Below are positions 37,605-48,315 of a stretch of 64,000 nt of DNA, piece by piece. Numbering within the stretch: position 1 is the stretch's first letter; each line of letters opens with the position of its first letter. Source of the stretch: Archegozetes longisetosus (taxonomy: Eukaryota > Arthropoda > Arachnida > Sarcoptiformes > Trhypochthoniidae); assembly GCA_018873245.2 (NCBI GenBank), contig JAEMBT020000006.1, forward strand, positions 11,974,387 to 12,038,386. Direction: 5' to 3'. Below the pieces are notes generated by a model. The model worked only from the letters and a program-made list of their open reading frames with translations. It searched no databases and was not told the DNA's origin. The translations under genes and the position numbers were made by a program.

Positions 37605-38845
37605 GAGCAAAAAGTAAGTTAGCATTGAGTAAAAACTTAATCTCCAGATTAGTTAACCATTAAATCAATTGGATTTTTATTGAAGCTTTATTTTAATACA
37701 TGAAATAATTCAAATAAAACCTAATAAAGGATTATTTTTAAAAATAGATTAAATTATGGGTAAAATAAGAAAATTTTGGAGTGTGAAACTTTAAATGTTT
37801 AAACTCAGAAACAAAGAAAAAACTTATGAATTTATCGCCACTTTATTCAATTGTAGTGATATTTGTGTTATTAAAGTTATTCTAAGATCAATAATTACGG
37901 GTCAGCTCGTAATTTTCAGAGAAGTGGACGTAAACGTTTTACTGATCAGAGAATAGATCAAAGAATTGTATCAACGTTTAAAAAAGATTGCTCAACAACA
38001 GCGAAAGATGTCTCACAAGAGTTAAAATCGATTGGAATCAACTGTAGTAAGAATACTGTTCGACGAAGACTTTCGTAGAATGGTTTCTTAGGAGGAATAA
38101 AGCGCAAAAGACTAGCAATTAGTGACACCAATAAAGTCAAGAGACTCGCGTTCGCAAAAAGTACTTAAAAATGCCTCAAAATTTTTGAAAGAAAATCATT
38201 ATGATCTGATAAGTCGAAATTTGAAGTAATTAATTCTAAAAGAAGACAAAAGGTTTGGAAATTCGCGACGAAGGTCTGAATAAAGAGAACATTCAGACAA
38301 CAGTAAAGCCCTCGCCATCGGTTACGGTCTGGGACTGCATTTCGAGTGATGATATCTGATAATTGGCTGAAATAATGAACGCTGAGGTCTATATTGAGCA
38401 TTTGTACAACCACTTGGACAGATCTATACCTCAAAGTCGGCAAAAATCGATTAAAGAAATCAGAAAATCATTATTCGATACTTGGAGTAAAGTAGAGCCA
38501 GAAGTGATCCAAAAATCAATTGAAAGTATTCCAAGACGTTTACAGGTAGTCATCGAGGCAAAGGGTGGTAATACTAAATATTAATCTCAAGAAATCATCT
38601 TAATTTGAGACTTTATTATAAATATCCGTTAAAACTAACTTACTTTTGCGTTTTAGTATTGCATTAAATGTTCTCTGTTGTCTTATCTGTGATTAGAATT
38701 TAGTCATGTTTTATATGAAACGAAAGATTTTCAAAAACTCTAAAAAAATTTCATTTAAACAGTTTTTGTAAAATAAATGAACAAAAAAGTAATTGTATTT
38801 TCCTAAGTTTTGTTCCTCACTAACTTACTTTTGCGTTCTATTATA
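37605..38845 (+). mobile_element. Tc1-like transposon, internally deleted, with repeated terminal motif
   Basis: Plus-strand fragments match Tc1 transposase in order: SGRKRFTDQRIDQRIVSTF, TAKDVSQELKSIGINCSKNT, LAISDTNKVKRLAFAKK, SPSVTVWDCIS-like remains, then MNAEVYIEHLYNHLDRSI joined directly to KSLFDTWSKVEPEVI and VIEAKGGNTKY. The segment with the DLNPIENL motif is missing, so an internal deletion removed the active site. The motif CTAACTTACTTTTGCGTT occurs twice on the right (38636 and 38820) and inverted, slightly changed, on the left (GCAAAAAGTAAGTTAG at 37607), as in Tc1 elements with paired terminal repeats. Confidence 0.8.
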
Positions 38846-40339
38846 CATACTTGCTCATAAATTGAGAAAAATCTCAATCTTCAGATAGTTCTAATTCAAA
38901 AAATTGTGTTCTTTAGGCTATCTTTCGTTTCAGGACAGTTTATTGCAACTCTAACTTATGCATAGGAGTATATGTAACACAAGAGGTTCGACGTAATTAT
39001 AGTAAAGTTAATCTGACTGATCAAGGTTTAATATTAGTTTTTTAATTAGAAGGAAGATTATTTTGTACTTTACCAAAGTTGAAATTCCAAAATTTCATTG
39101 TTGATATGTTTTATATGCTGCTAATAAAATTTTATTTTTATTTACAACTAATTGAAGGTAACCGCTTATTATAAACTGCATTGAAGTAATATGAGTTTAC
39201 ACGAATTAATGAAAGTATTATAAAAGAATAATTAAAGAAATTCAATGAAGACTTTGAAGCATAAAGATCTAATTTTTAAGAAAAAGTTACAAAAATTTTA
39301 TAATGTAATAAATGTTGGTAAACTTTTTTCGATGTAGATTTTATAGATCTTGTAAAAACTTAGTATTACAACTATTTAAAGTAAATTTATTGTTTAGTAT
39401 AAGTTCTAGACTTTTCTGCTATTTTAAATATATTTTTAGTATGCCTGAGTCGAATTAATAGATAGATTAGGTTTCTAGAGAAAAAAGTTTAAAGAAACGG
39501 ATTCAGTTGTGTATAATAGTTTGTACTATTAAGAAGAATCTGATAACCTTTTTGTGATTGAACAATAAAGGATCTATGATTTACTTCTAAATTGATTCAA
39601 TTTATTTTAAAAATCAATATCATGAATGTACTCAAATTTGTTCGAAGATATTTAATCGGAATACGTCTATTTTCATAATTAAAAACCACGAATCTAAAGG
39701 AAAATAGCACTTAACTAATGGTTTGGTTTGGTTTGTGCTGAGTTGATAGTAAATTTCGAAGTAAGAACTTATGGTTTACAGTACAAAACTAATTGAATGT
39801 TGTTATTATTCCTCAGTCGAGTATTCTGTTAAAGAATTTTCAAAGAATTAATTTTTATAATGTAAGAATAAATTGGAAAAGTTTTGGCTCATCATTGATA
39901 ACACTAATCATTTATTGTAATGAATATTATATAAAGTTAGCTTTTTACATTGTTGCCGTTGCATTTAGTACATATTTTCTATAATTCGGTGGGCACCTGA
40001 TTCTAACAACTGCTGTAAAATTCATTAATCGAAACATAAGAATCGAAGGGATGCAAAAGCATTTTTTGACGGTTTTAATTTTCACTATAACTTAGTAGTG
40101 TTAGGTCTCTATCAATGTAGATGAATCATTCAATAATTTCTAACTTTAAATTTTCAGTCCTGCATTTCTTCCGCAAGTATAAAATATAACTACGTATTGA
40201 TATCAAAACTCAATTATGTCTAATAAGACAACTGAAACATTAGTTAATCGAAACAATTAATCAAACTTTTTGATCTAAACAGTTTTTATTTATTTTATTT
40301 GAAAAATCAAAAATCTCCTTAAATCAAAATCGTGGATAA
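38846..40339. other. Intergenic 3' of gene C
   Basis: AT-rich spacer, nothing recognised. Confidence 0.5.
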
Positions 40340-43300
40340 TTAGATAAGCAGTTCTCTGCCCAAGAATGAATTCGGATATTTTCTAATTATTAATTTTCGG
40401 AGTTCTTCATAAAGAAAAATATATAAGAAGAATGGGAATGCACTCAACCAAACCAAATCGCTGACTGGTACTAAAAGTAGCGCATCATTCAGTTTAGGAG
40501 TGTATATGAATAACACCGCTAATCCGGTCTCAAACAGAATGCTGAAATTGAGGTACCAGTTGCTGGTTAGAGATGGAGAACAAAATTTTATTTATAGAAA
40601 ACTTAATTGTAATATTCAATCAAAAGCTAGCTTTTGTATGGAATGCTGTACACTGTTGTTGAGATCACGTTGACCAGTAAAATCTTAGAAGTTGGTCAGA
40701 CATTATCAGTCCTATCAAACGTTAACTCAACATAAACACGATCTTAATTTGCAGCAGTACTGTACAGCACTCAATATTAAAGCTGAAAAGTTTTTCGATT
40801 ACCCCATTCCCTGCTGAAAAACAGAAAGTCTCCTAGTTTTCGACACAATAACGCCCATCCATTGACAAATAACTGTACTAATGAAATAAGAGCTCTGAGC
40901 CATCATTTGTAGTTTTTGTCTTTCATCGTATGTCTGAATAGGCATAAGTTGAAACCAATTAATATAGTTCATAATCATTAGAACAATAGCATTAGACTAT
41001 GATCTGAATAAGAATTCCATACCCAAAGTCTGTCACATGAATCTGGCAGATGATCATTATTCATATCATCCCATTCAACCCTCAACTGCCACAGTGTCTG
41101 TGGTTTCCATCCATATGACATCATTGTTATGAAATATCCTAGAAAACCAGCCGATGATACAATGACTCCAATCTGGAAATAAGATCTTAATATCAAACTG
41201 CGAGTCACCAAGTTATCAGTCGTCGGATTTCTAGGCTTTATTTTCATTATATCTGATTCTGCCTTTTCATAAGCCAAAGAGATAGCGGGCATCATATCTG
41301 TGCCCAAAGCTATCAATAAGACAGTTATTGTTCCGATGGCCACAGGAAACCCGAATATGACATAAATGATGAATGGATACAAGCAGGTAATACTTCCTCC
41401 CAATATATATGATATGGTCTTTTTCAAATTATCAAATATTCTTCTACCTTCTTCTACACCAACAACTATTGATGCAAAGTTATCATCTAGTAGTATCATA
41501 TCAGCCGCTTGTTTCGACACATCAGATCCTGGACATTTTCAAATCAGTCAATATTTTTTCAAACATTTAATTTCCAATTATAGAATACCTGCGATTCCCA
41601 TCGCAACTCCAATATTGGCCTTTTTAAGAGCGGGTGAATCATTAACTCCATCACCCGTTACGGCAACGATTTGTCCCAAATATTGACAATTTTCTACAAT
41701 TCTCAGCTTCTGCTGTGGTGATGTTCGAGCGAATACTATTTCTCGATAATCATTCAGTATTTGTCGCAGTTCTTCATCGCTAAGCTCTGCTAATTCATCG
41801 CCTGGAACTACAATCGAAGCACTACTACCTCGACCGACATAATCTATAGTGGGTATTGATATGCTCGTCGATCTTCTATGCGATTTAGAGAATATTCCGA
41901 CAGCTTTAGCGATAGCTTGAGCTGTGATCGGATGATCGCCGGTTACCATAATTACTTTGATTCCAGCGCTGCGACATTTGGCGACTGCATCAGGAACTGA
42001 AGGCCTGTAAACCATACATCAAATTGTTTTATTCAATTTCAAAAAATCCTTGTGAAAGAGTTCTAACCTCGGAGGGTCGATCATTGCTATTAGACCTAAA
42101 AATCTGAAACTTCCTAAAACGAAGTCATTTCCTTCATCTAAATTAAACTTATAATCGGGTGGAAATTGTGTAAACTCATAATCACAAAAAGCAATAACTC
42201 TTTCTCCCATTGATCCTAACCCCCTATAGGCATCTTCAAAATCATTGATATGGTCTTCAGTCATTTCAATTGTTTCTCCTTCAGCTGTCATTATGGTTGA
42301 ACATAACTTTATGATCCTTTCAGGAGCGCCTTTCATTACGAGAAAGAAATTAGCATTTGAACTTTCATCAGTGTTCCTATGTATCGAGAATTGGTATTTA
42401 TAGGTAGAACTGAATGGCTTTTCTGCAGCCTTAGGGAATTTTTTCTATATTTAGCGACAGGACCGATCGCTGACTCCATGAATCGCAAGATGGCTGTTTC
42501 AGATGCATCACCAGAACATGACCTTTTCATGATATCCCGATTTTCATCTGTGAATTCAGCTCTTGAGCACAAACAACAGCATCGATTGAAAGCTTCCCAA
42601 CATTTTCGGATAGGGTTCATATCTTTGTCGACTTCAATCTTATTATGGCTGACTCGATATATTTTATTTGCCAAATAGCAGTGCTCGACAGTCATACGAT
42701 TTTGAGTTAAAGTTCCAGTTTTATCACTACATATGGTTGAAGTGGAACCTAATGTTTCGACTGCTTCTAGATATTTTACTAAACAATTTTTAGACGCCAT
42801 TCGTTTCGCTGTCAAAGCCATGGCTACAGTAAGTGCTGGCAAAAGTCCTGAAATAAAACTTGATCTTTAAATTTTCACTTCAATTAAGATATTCCTTTAA
42901 GTTAGTCTACCGTCTGGTGTAATTCCAATGACAATAGCGACCATAAATATGAAACTTTGGAAGAATGACAGTGAAAAAGACATGCAAATACCGAAAAACA
43001 CGCACCCAGTCGTTAAAGCTATTACCGTAATGGTTTTAGTGAATCGACTCATTTCTATAGCGATGGGTGTCTTTTCACGTTTTATGTTTGTCACCAATTT
43101 TGCGATATTACCCATAACTGTATTATCTCCGATTTCTATAACAATCCCATAACCACTTCCATCTACACAATTTGTTGAGAAAAAGGCCAAGTTTTTAGCC
43201 TCAAGAGGGGAAGTATGTCCGGCATCAGGTGAACGAAGAAGTGGATCAGATTCTCCAGTCAGTGACGAATTGTCGACTTTCATACCTTCACATCTAATTA

Positions 43301-44271
43301 TTCTAATATCTGCTGGTATTCTGTCCCCACTTTTACAATAAACCAAATCCCCTCTTACTAAGTTCTCTGCTAACACTGCTTTTTTAATACCGCCACGAAT
43401 TACTACAGTTTGCTGTCAAATAAAATTCTTTAAGTTAGTCGTTATCATATTTGGATTGAATGTAAGATAATGCAAATATATTCACCTGTGGTATCATGTT
43501 CTTAAAAGACTCAAAAATCTTTGCACTGCTTGCCTGTTGTGAATAGGAATATGTGCCTGTTATTATCACAACAAGTGCTAAAACAATACCCAAATAAATC
43601 TATATGAAATAGTACGTTAAGTTAGTCGTTCAAGTTTAACCTTATTTGCAATTTTAATTGAGTAAAAATCTTTAAAAGTGATTATTTACATTTTGAGGTT
43701 GTGATTGCAAACCATAACTGATGAAACTGAAGATTGATGACAACCAAATGATTATAGCGAATCCATTGGACATCTCTCGGATGAGTTTTTTCCAGCCGGG
43801 AGTTTGTTTCGGAGGTGTGAAAGCATTACGTCCATCGCGTTTAAGCCTTATCTCTGCCTCGGTATCAGTTAGCCCCTTCTCGTTATCAGTTTGAAATTTA
43901 TCGCATAGCTCTTTCAAACTGAGCAAATGCTCTGTAATTTTGACTTCTTTTGACAAATCCAAATCGTTTCGATCAATCTTAATCAAATCAAATACTCAAT
44001 TAATAAAGATTTACTCTAAATCTTGATTGTGATAAAGTTGTTCAAAGAACTTGTAGAATGCATAAATAAGAAGAATATGAGGAAGTTCCATATTTTTCTG
44101 CTTAACTCTCAAAATGGAAGTTATTGATTTAGTTAATTGAAATACCTTTGGTTGCTTCTTCTTCTTTAAGAATTTTGGTAACTTCAAACAAGATTTCTGA
44201 TTATCATCATTTGACAAATTAGTTTCAATAACTTCTTCAACAACAATATCTGTAGCTTGTTGCCGCGTCAT
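40340..44271 (-). CDS. Na+/K+-ATPase alpha-like gene C (A/C type), frameshifted, most altered ion site
   Basis: Nine exons: 44271-44146, 43977-43690, 43599-43486, 43412-42911, 42847-42068, 42004-41589, 41528-41023, 40933-40803 and 40562-40340. Restoring one base gives 1028 residues. The break is in the nucleotide-binding domain: exon 5 reads GPVAKYR, meets six As (42439-42444 on the plus strand), and must lose one base relative to its sisters before [16 protein letters not shown] continues; exon length is 780, not the 781 that phase requires. The rest is open and keeps [14 protein letters not shown] (Asp385), KGAPERI and TGDGVNDSP. The ion site is the most degraded of the four: M4 ITPDG (Glu327 to Asp), M5 GSITCLYPF (Glu779 to Cys), M6 LIALGTDM (Asp804 to Ala), M8 QWMGVIV (Asp926 to Gly). 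The beta-contact loop is DSCDRLW. Possibly a young pseudogene, or a homopolymer base-call error in a gene that lost transport. Confidence 0.86.
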
Positions 44272-45300
44272 TGATTCTTCCTTGAAATTACAACAAAATC
44301 AAATTTGAAGAATAAATTTTTTGATCACAGTTTTCTTATCTATCTATAAATATTGCAAAACTCGCAAAGACATTAAGTAATTTTAAATAAAATATTATTT
44401 GAAAATGATTTGATCGAGTAGCGGACTGCATCGAAGTAGTACTTTGATTTTAATTCAATAAACGCTAATAAGTGAAAAATTAATATTCGTTTACTACGAA
44501 AAAAAATCTAACTTCATTAAACTAACAAAAATCTAGAATTTTGATTCTGAATAAACTTCTAAATTTTAGTGAAGAAACTCCGTTTTTATATGATTTTGAA
44601 AAGACTGTAAATCTTATTGAAGTTCCAATCAGAAGTAAAGAAAAGTAATAAATTTGAAATGATAAACGAAAAGCAATCTAGAATTATATACTAAAGTATG
44701 TAAATCATACTTTAGGATGATAAAAAGATCATTAAATAATTTGATGAAAATTTCGAAACGAAACATAACATATTTTATTGTTATAGTCTTGACAACTTGG
44801 CATTCTATCTTATAATGAACTACTAAATATGTTTTGAAGGTGTAAGATAGTTTTACAAATGCTTCCAGTCAATTTCTTATATTATATCAAAGTTGTAAAT
44901 GCCTTTTTTATCTAGTCGTATGATCTTTGAGCTGAAATACACTACCATTCATAAGTATGGAAATGAGAGTAATTAATTCGATGTCCTTGACTAAATATAA
45001 CTTAACAATTACTTCGTTAAATTTTGCCAAATTTGTCTTAAATCAAACCGTAATAATTTGGGATTCGAACGATATAAACATATAAAATAGCGTCACATTT
45101 TCAGAAAATTATAGACAATTAAAGATTTTTCTCCACTTGTGTGGTCATAAATAAGTAAATATTTGCTCTGACTGAATCAAAGCGACAAAAAAGCCATTTC
45201 ACAATTCTTTAAGATTAAATTAAACAGAGTAACAACTAAATAAGGTATTTTTCAATCGAAATTTATTGATTTAAAGTTAATTTCTTGAAAAAATTGTCAA
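44272..45300. other. Spacer upstream of gene C
   Basis: AT-rich, no gene recognised; the promoter of gene C should be near 44272. Confidence 0.45.
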
Positions 45301-45302
45301 AT

Positions 45303-45460
45303 TACGAAAATTTACTGAAGCCGAACTTCTTCAGATGCTTCGGATGAGAAATGAAGGCGAATAATATCATACCATAGCCGAAAAGATGGGGTACAGTTAT
45401 TGCCTTAACCAGGATCTTTTGGGTTGGGGAAGGCCAAAAACCTTTTTTTGTCATAAATGA
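45303..45460 (+). mobile_element. Tc1-like transposase N-terminal fragment
   Basis: Plus strand reads KFTEAELLQMLRMRNEGE, a stop, then YHTIAEKMGYSYC and a little later LGWGRPKTF. This resembles the paired helix-turn-helix start and GRP linker of Tc1 transposases. Stops and shortness make it a dead remnant; assignment to the family is tentative. Confidence 0.5.
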
Positions 45461-45499
45461 ATTTAATTGCATCAAAATTTATAACAAGTTCACTTTTCT

Positions 45500-45922
45500 A
45501 GTACAACGTTTTTTGCTAATTGAATTACAAATTCATCTAAATTCAGATTAGAGACAGTCTCTCTATAGATATTAGAGCTAAACCATTCAATCTTCATTAG
45601 CCATGGAATCTCTGATGAAAGTTTCAACTCTTTTCGGAGTGGAGAAACTCCTCTCATGACAAGCATTTACACAACCAATAGTTAGACATATTTTTACAAA
45701 TTATAATAAGTCATACATAGAACGAGAAAAATCATTAAGTTTTTCATAAAGACTGAAAATGTGTTCGATATCTTTGAAAAGCATTTTTGGTGTTTCACAA
45801 TTTTGCCTCAAATTACCTAAGTTTATGGTATAATGAGTAGCAAATAGTGTCCCGATGTCATAGTACATAAATATCTTAGATTTTAGGTGAATAGCGCTTA
45901 CTTCCAACAAAAGACCTGTCAA
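45500..45922 (-). pseudogene. Unrecognised broken coding-like segment
   Basis: On the minus strand, 45922-45704 stays open for about 73 codons (starting near LLLEVSAIHLKSKIFMYYD). Below it, 45690-45500 resumes in another frame with MMRGVSPLRKELKLSSEIPW and IEWFSSNIYRETVSNLNLDE. Residue composition looks coding rather than random. I do not recognise the family; a transposon-derived gene is the likeliest source. Function cannot be assigned. Confidence 0.3.
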
Positions 45923-47270
45923 ATCTATGATTTATATTTAACAATAAGCAATCAATTGACGCGAAAAAATTAGTTATATAAAACTTAGAAGTTTTAGCTG
46001 AAGAACTATCTGAAATTTTAACGATACACTGATATTTGATATATTGATAATAATATGATTAGAGTTAGAATTGCGATTAATTTCTGATATATTGCTGTCA
46101 TTAGTTTGTAATGAATGGTTGATATCACTGTTTGCATTTAAGTCACATTCAGTTGTGTAAATCACTTGATTTTCTTAATTTCTTGAGAGCTAAAATTAAC
46201 ACTCAGATCATCATTGACACTTATTTCATCATTTTTTTGATTAGTATTCTATTTTTAATTATTAAAACCAAGATATTCTGAAAATTATTTGTTTGTATCC
46301 ATTTTGATTCTCTATTAAATGGCTAGTTTTTCATCAAATGTGCAAACAAATATCAGAGAAACAAAGCTAGCGTATTTTTAAACATATATTTCGGGTTAAT
46401 GGTTTCAGGTTAAAATTTTTTCTGAATCGACGGTAAAATTCGGGGGAGTAATTTTAACCGAAATTGGAATTTATTAATATTTTTGGAAGTTGAAAAACTG
46501 ATAATTTCGGGTTTTATCGGTTTTAAAATATATTTAAAAATTGATTTCAGTTAAAATCGGATGAAAAAATTTTTAGTTTTAAATTTTTAAAGTTCATGGA
46601 TTTACATATAAATGAATTTAAAAATTTACAATTTGATGATTTTGTGAGCGAAACAGTCCATTGTGTCAGCATATTACATATAATGTTATTTGGCTGGCAT
46701 CACATTTTTGAGCGACACAAAATGGCATTGAATTCAGTTATTAACACGAAAGCATTTAAACTAATAACCGGTAAATTCGAAAAAAGTTTTAACACTGCCG
46801 GCAACACATCTAATAAAATGGAAACTAAACACAATTTAATGTTTGAAATATGACAAAATAAATACAATGTTTTTACTAAGAACAATAATTATAAAAATAG
46901 ATATTTGAATATACGAGACTGAAATTAAATGCTTAAAATCTCGTAAATTAAGTCAAAATATAGCGGAATATTTGTTCCGTATTATGCGAGAAAACGCCGA
47001 TGTTCTAACATCGAGTGAGAGAAAGTTTTTTACTTTCCATGTTGCACTAATACAACATCAATAGTATCTATATGAAGCAAAAGAGTATCTCACGGGAAGC
47101 GCATAGACAAACATTGACTAGAGAGTTGCAAAGATAAAAGCGTAATGAATAATTTTATTTGAGACAAAAACAAATTTTGTAAAAACTTATTATTAGATAA
47201 CTATCTAAGTGATTATTCTCATTAATCTAAAATATAATCTCCGCAAGAAAAAAAACTTCAAGCTCGAGTT
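45923..47270. other. Intergenic, nothing firm
   Basis: AT-rich. Around 46390-46570 short related blocks recur (GGTTTCAGGTTAAAATTTTT, GATTTCAGTTAAAATCGG), giving a loosely repetitive patch. A plus-strand frame at 46605-46853 has no recognisable motif. Confidence 0.4.
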
Positions 47271-47282
47271 CGAACACCGAAA

Positions 47283-47520
47283 GTCAAAGATCACCATGTG
47301 TAGGCGCAATAGAAAGGCCTGATTGAGGCGAGAAGATTGAGCATAAATAAAATGAGCTAAGCTCCTGGTCAGCCGCCGGTGGTACAGAAGGCCACCCGTC
47401 GGCTACAATGAAGGTCAAAGGCTATCGTGCATAGGTGCAATAGAAAGGTCTAGTCGAGACGAGTCCGGCGATATATATGTCATGGGGGTCACAGATCTCT
47501 AACACCCCGAGTCTGTCGTC
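47283..47520. repeat. GC-richer island with ~50-base direct repeats around a strong hairpin
   Basis: Two related 50-base blocks lie at 47283-47332 and 47413-47463; both contain TAGGYGCAATAGAAAGGYCT. Between them, 47371-47404 forms a GC-rich stem (AGCCGCCGGTGG against CCACCCGTCGGCT with a 9-base loop). The composition differs sharply from its AT-rich surroundings. No protein frame explains it. It could be a piece of a retroelement, a short interspersed element, or a structured RNA. Confidence 0.55.
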
Positions 47521-48315
47521 CTCAGATCGACTCCTTCATACATATAATGAACTATTATTCTGCACTATATGATACCACGTTCGTAGAGATCAGTCGACGA
47601 ATTATGGACCAGTAGCTAATTGCGAATAATTCTGTAACCTTTGACCTCCGTATTTTTAAATCAAGTTATTTGAACTCTAATCATCATTCTGAGTCGAACG
47701 ACACCAAATTCATCGAAATCTAAACTGTGACCACTTGGATACAAGCATAAAATGCATCTGTTGGTCATGCAACTTTGATGGTCACAACAGATCACAGGGG
47801 TGTCCGAATTGAGCTACAATCCATATATTATTTTAGTACTCGTTGAGATCTATCGATTGACATAGATGGCGCTGCGGTGCACTGGAGGGATAGAATGTAA
47901 ATGGTTTTGGCTTTCTCCTTTATATCGCCTAAACTATTAGGAATTTTACTAAAATATTATAGGAGCATATGCATGAGGTCAAAGGCTATAGATTGAAACA
48001 TTTAACTGGCTCCACCCATTCACAATGTCTTAATGCCTATTATCCTTTGCGATATTAGTTATTAGTAGTTGAGAAATAAATGAAGTCTGATAATTAAGCA
48101 ATTTTTTTCTATATTTTTGAGCGATAGCGTGTGTTTGTGATTTTTCATTTTGTATTTTATTCGAATAATCTCAAAAATTCAAAAAGAATATAGATCTTTA
48201 ATGTCTTTTATCGATCACAGTTTTACTGCTCAGGACTTAGGGCACAACGAAGCAAATATTTGCATTAATGTAATTATATATAACATATTCGTATGAATTG
48301 AAAATTATATGAATG
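47521..48315. other. Intergenic 3' of gene D
   Basis: Mixed composition up to about 47930, then AT-rich. The phrase AGGTCAAAGGCTAT of the island above recurs near 47977. No gene recognised. Confidence 0.45.

Noticed and set aside
41366..41686. Plus-strand open frames opposite ATPase exons (also 17919-18221, 19269-19526, 42379-42678, 50348-50557, 51410-51622)
   Set aside because: They are antisense shadows of conserved exons and have no family motif or proper start context.
46596..46853. Plus-strand frame of about 85 codons
   Set aside because: No motif or homologous pattern seen; both strands are partly open here by chance.
47260..47290. tRNA-like B-box (GAGTTCGAACACC)
   Set aside because: No matching A-box at tRNA spacing and no cloverleaf could be drawn.
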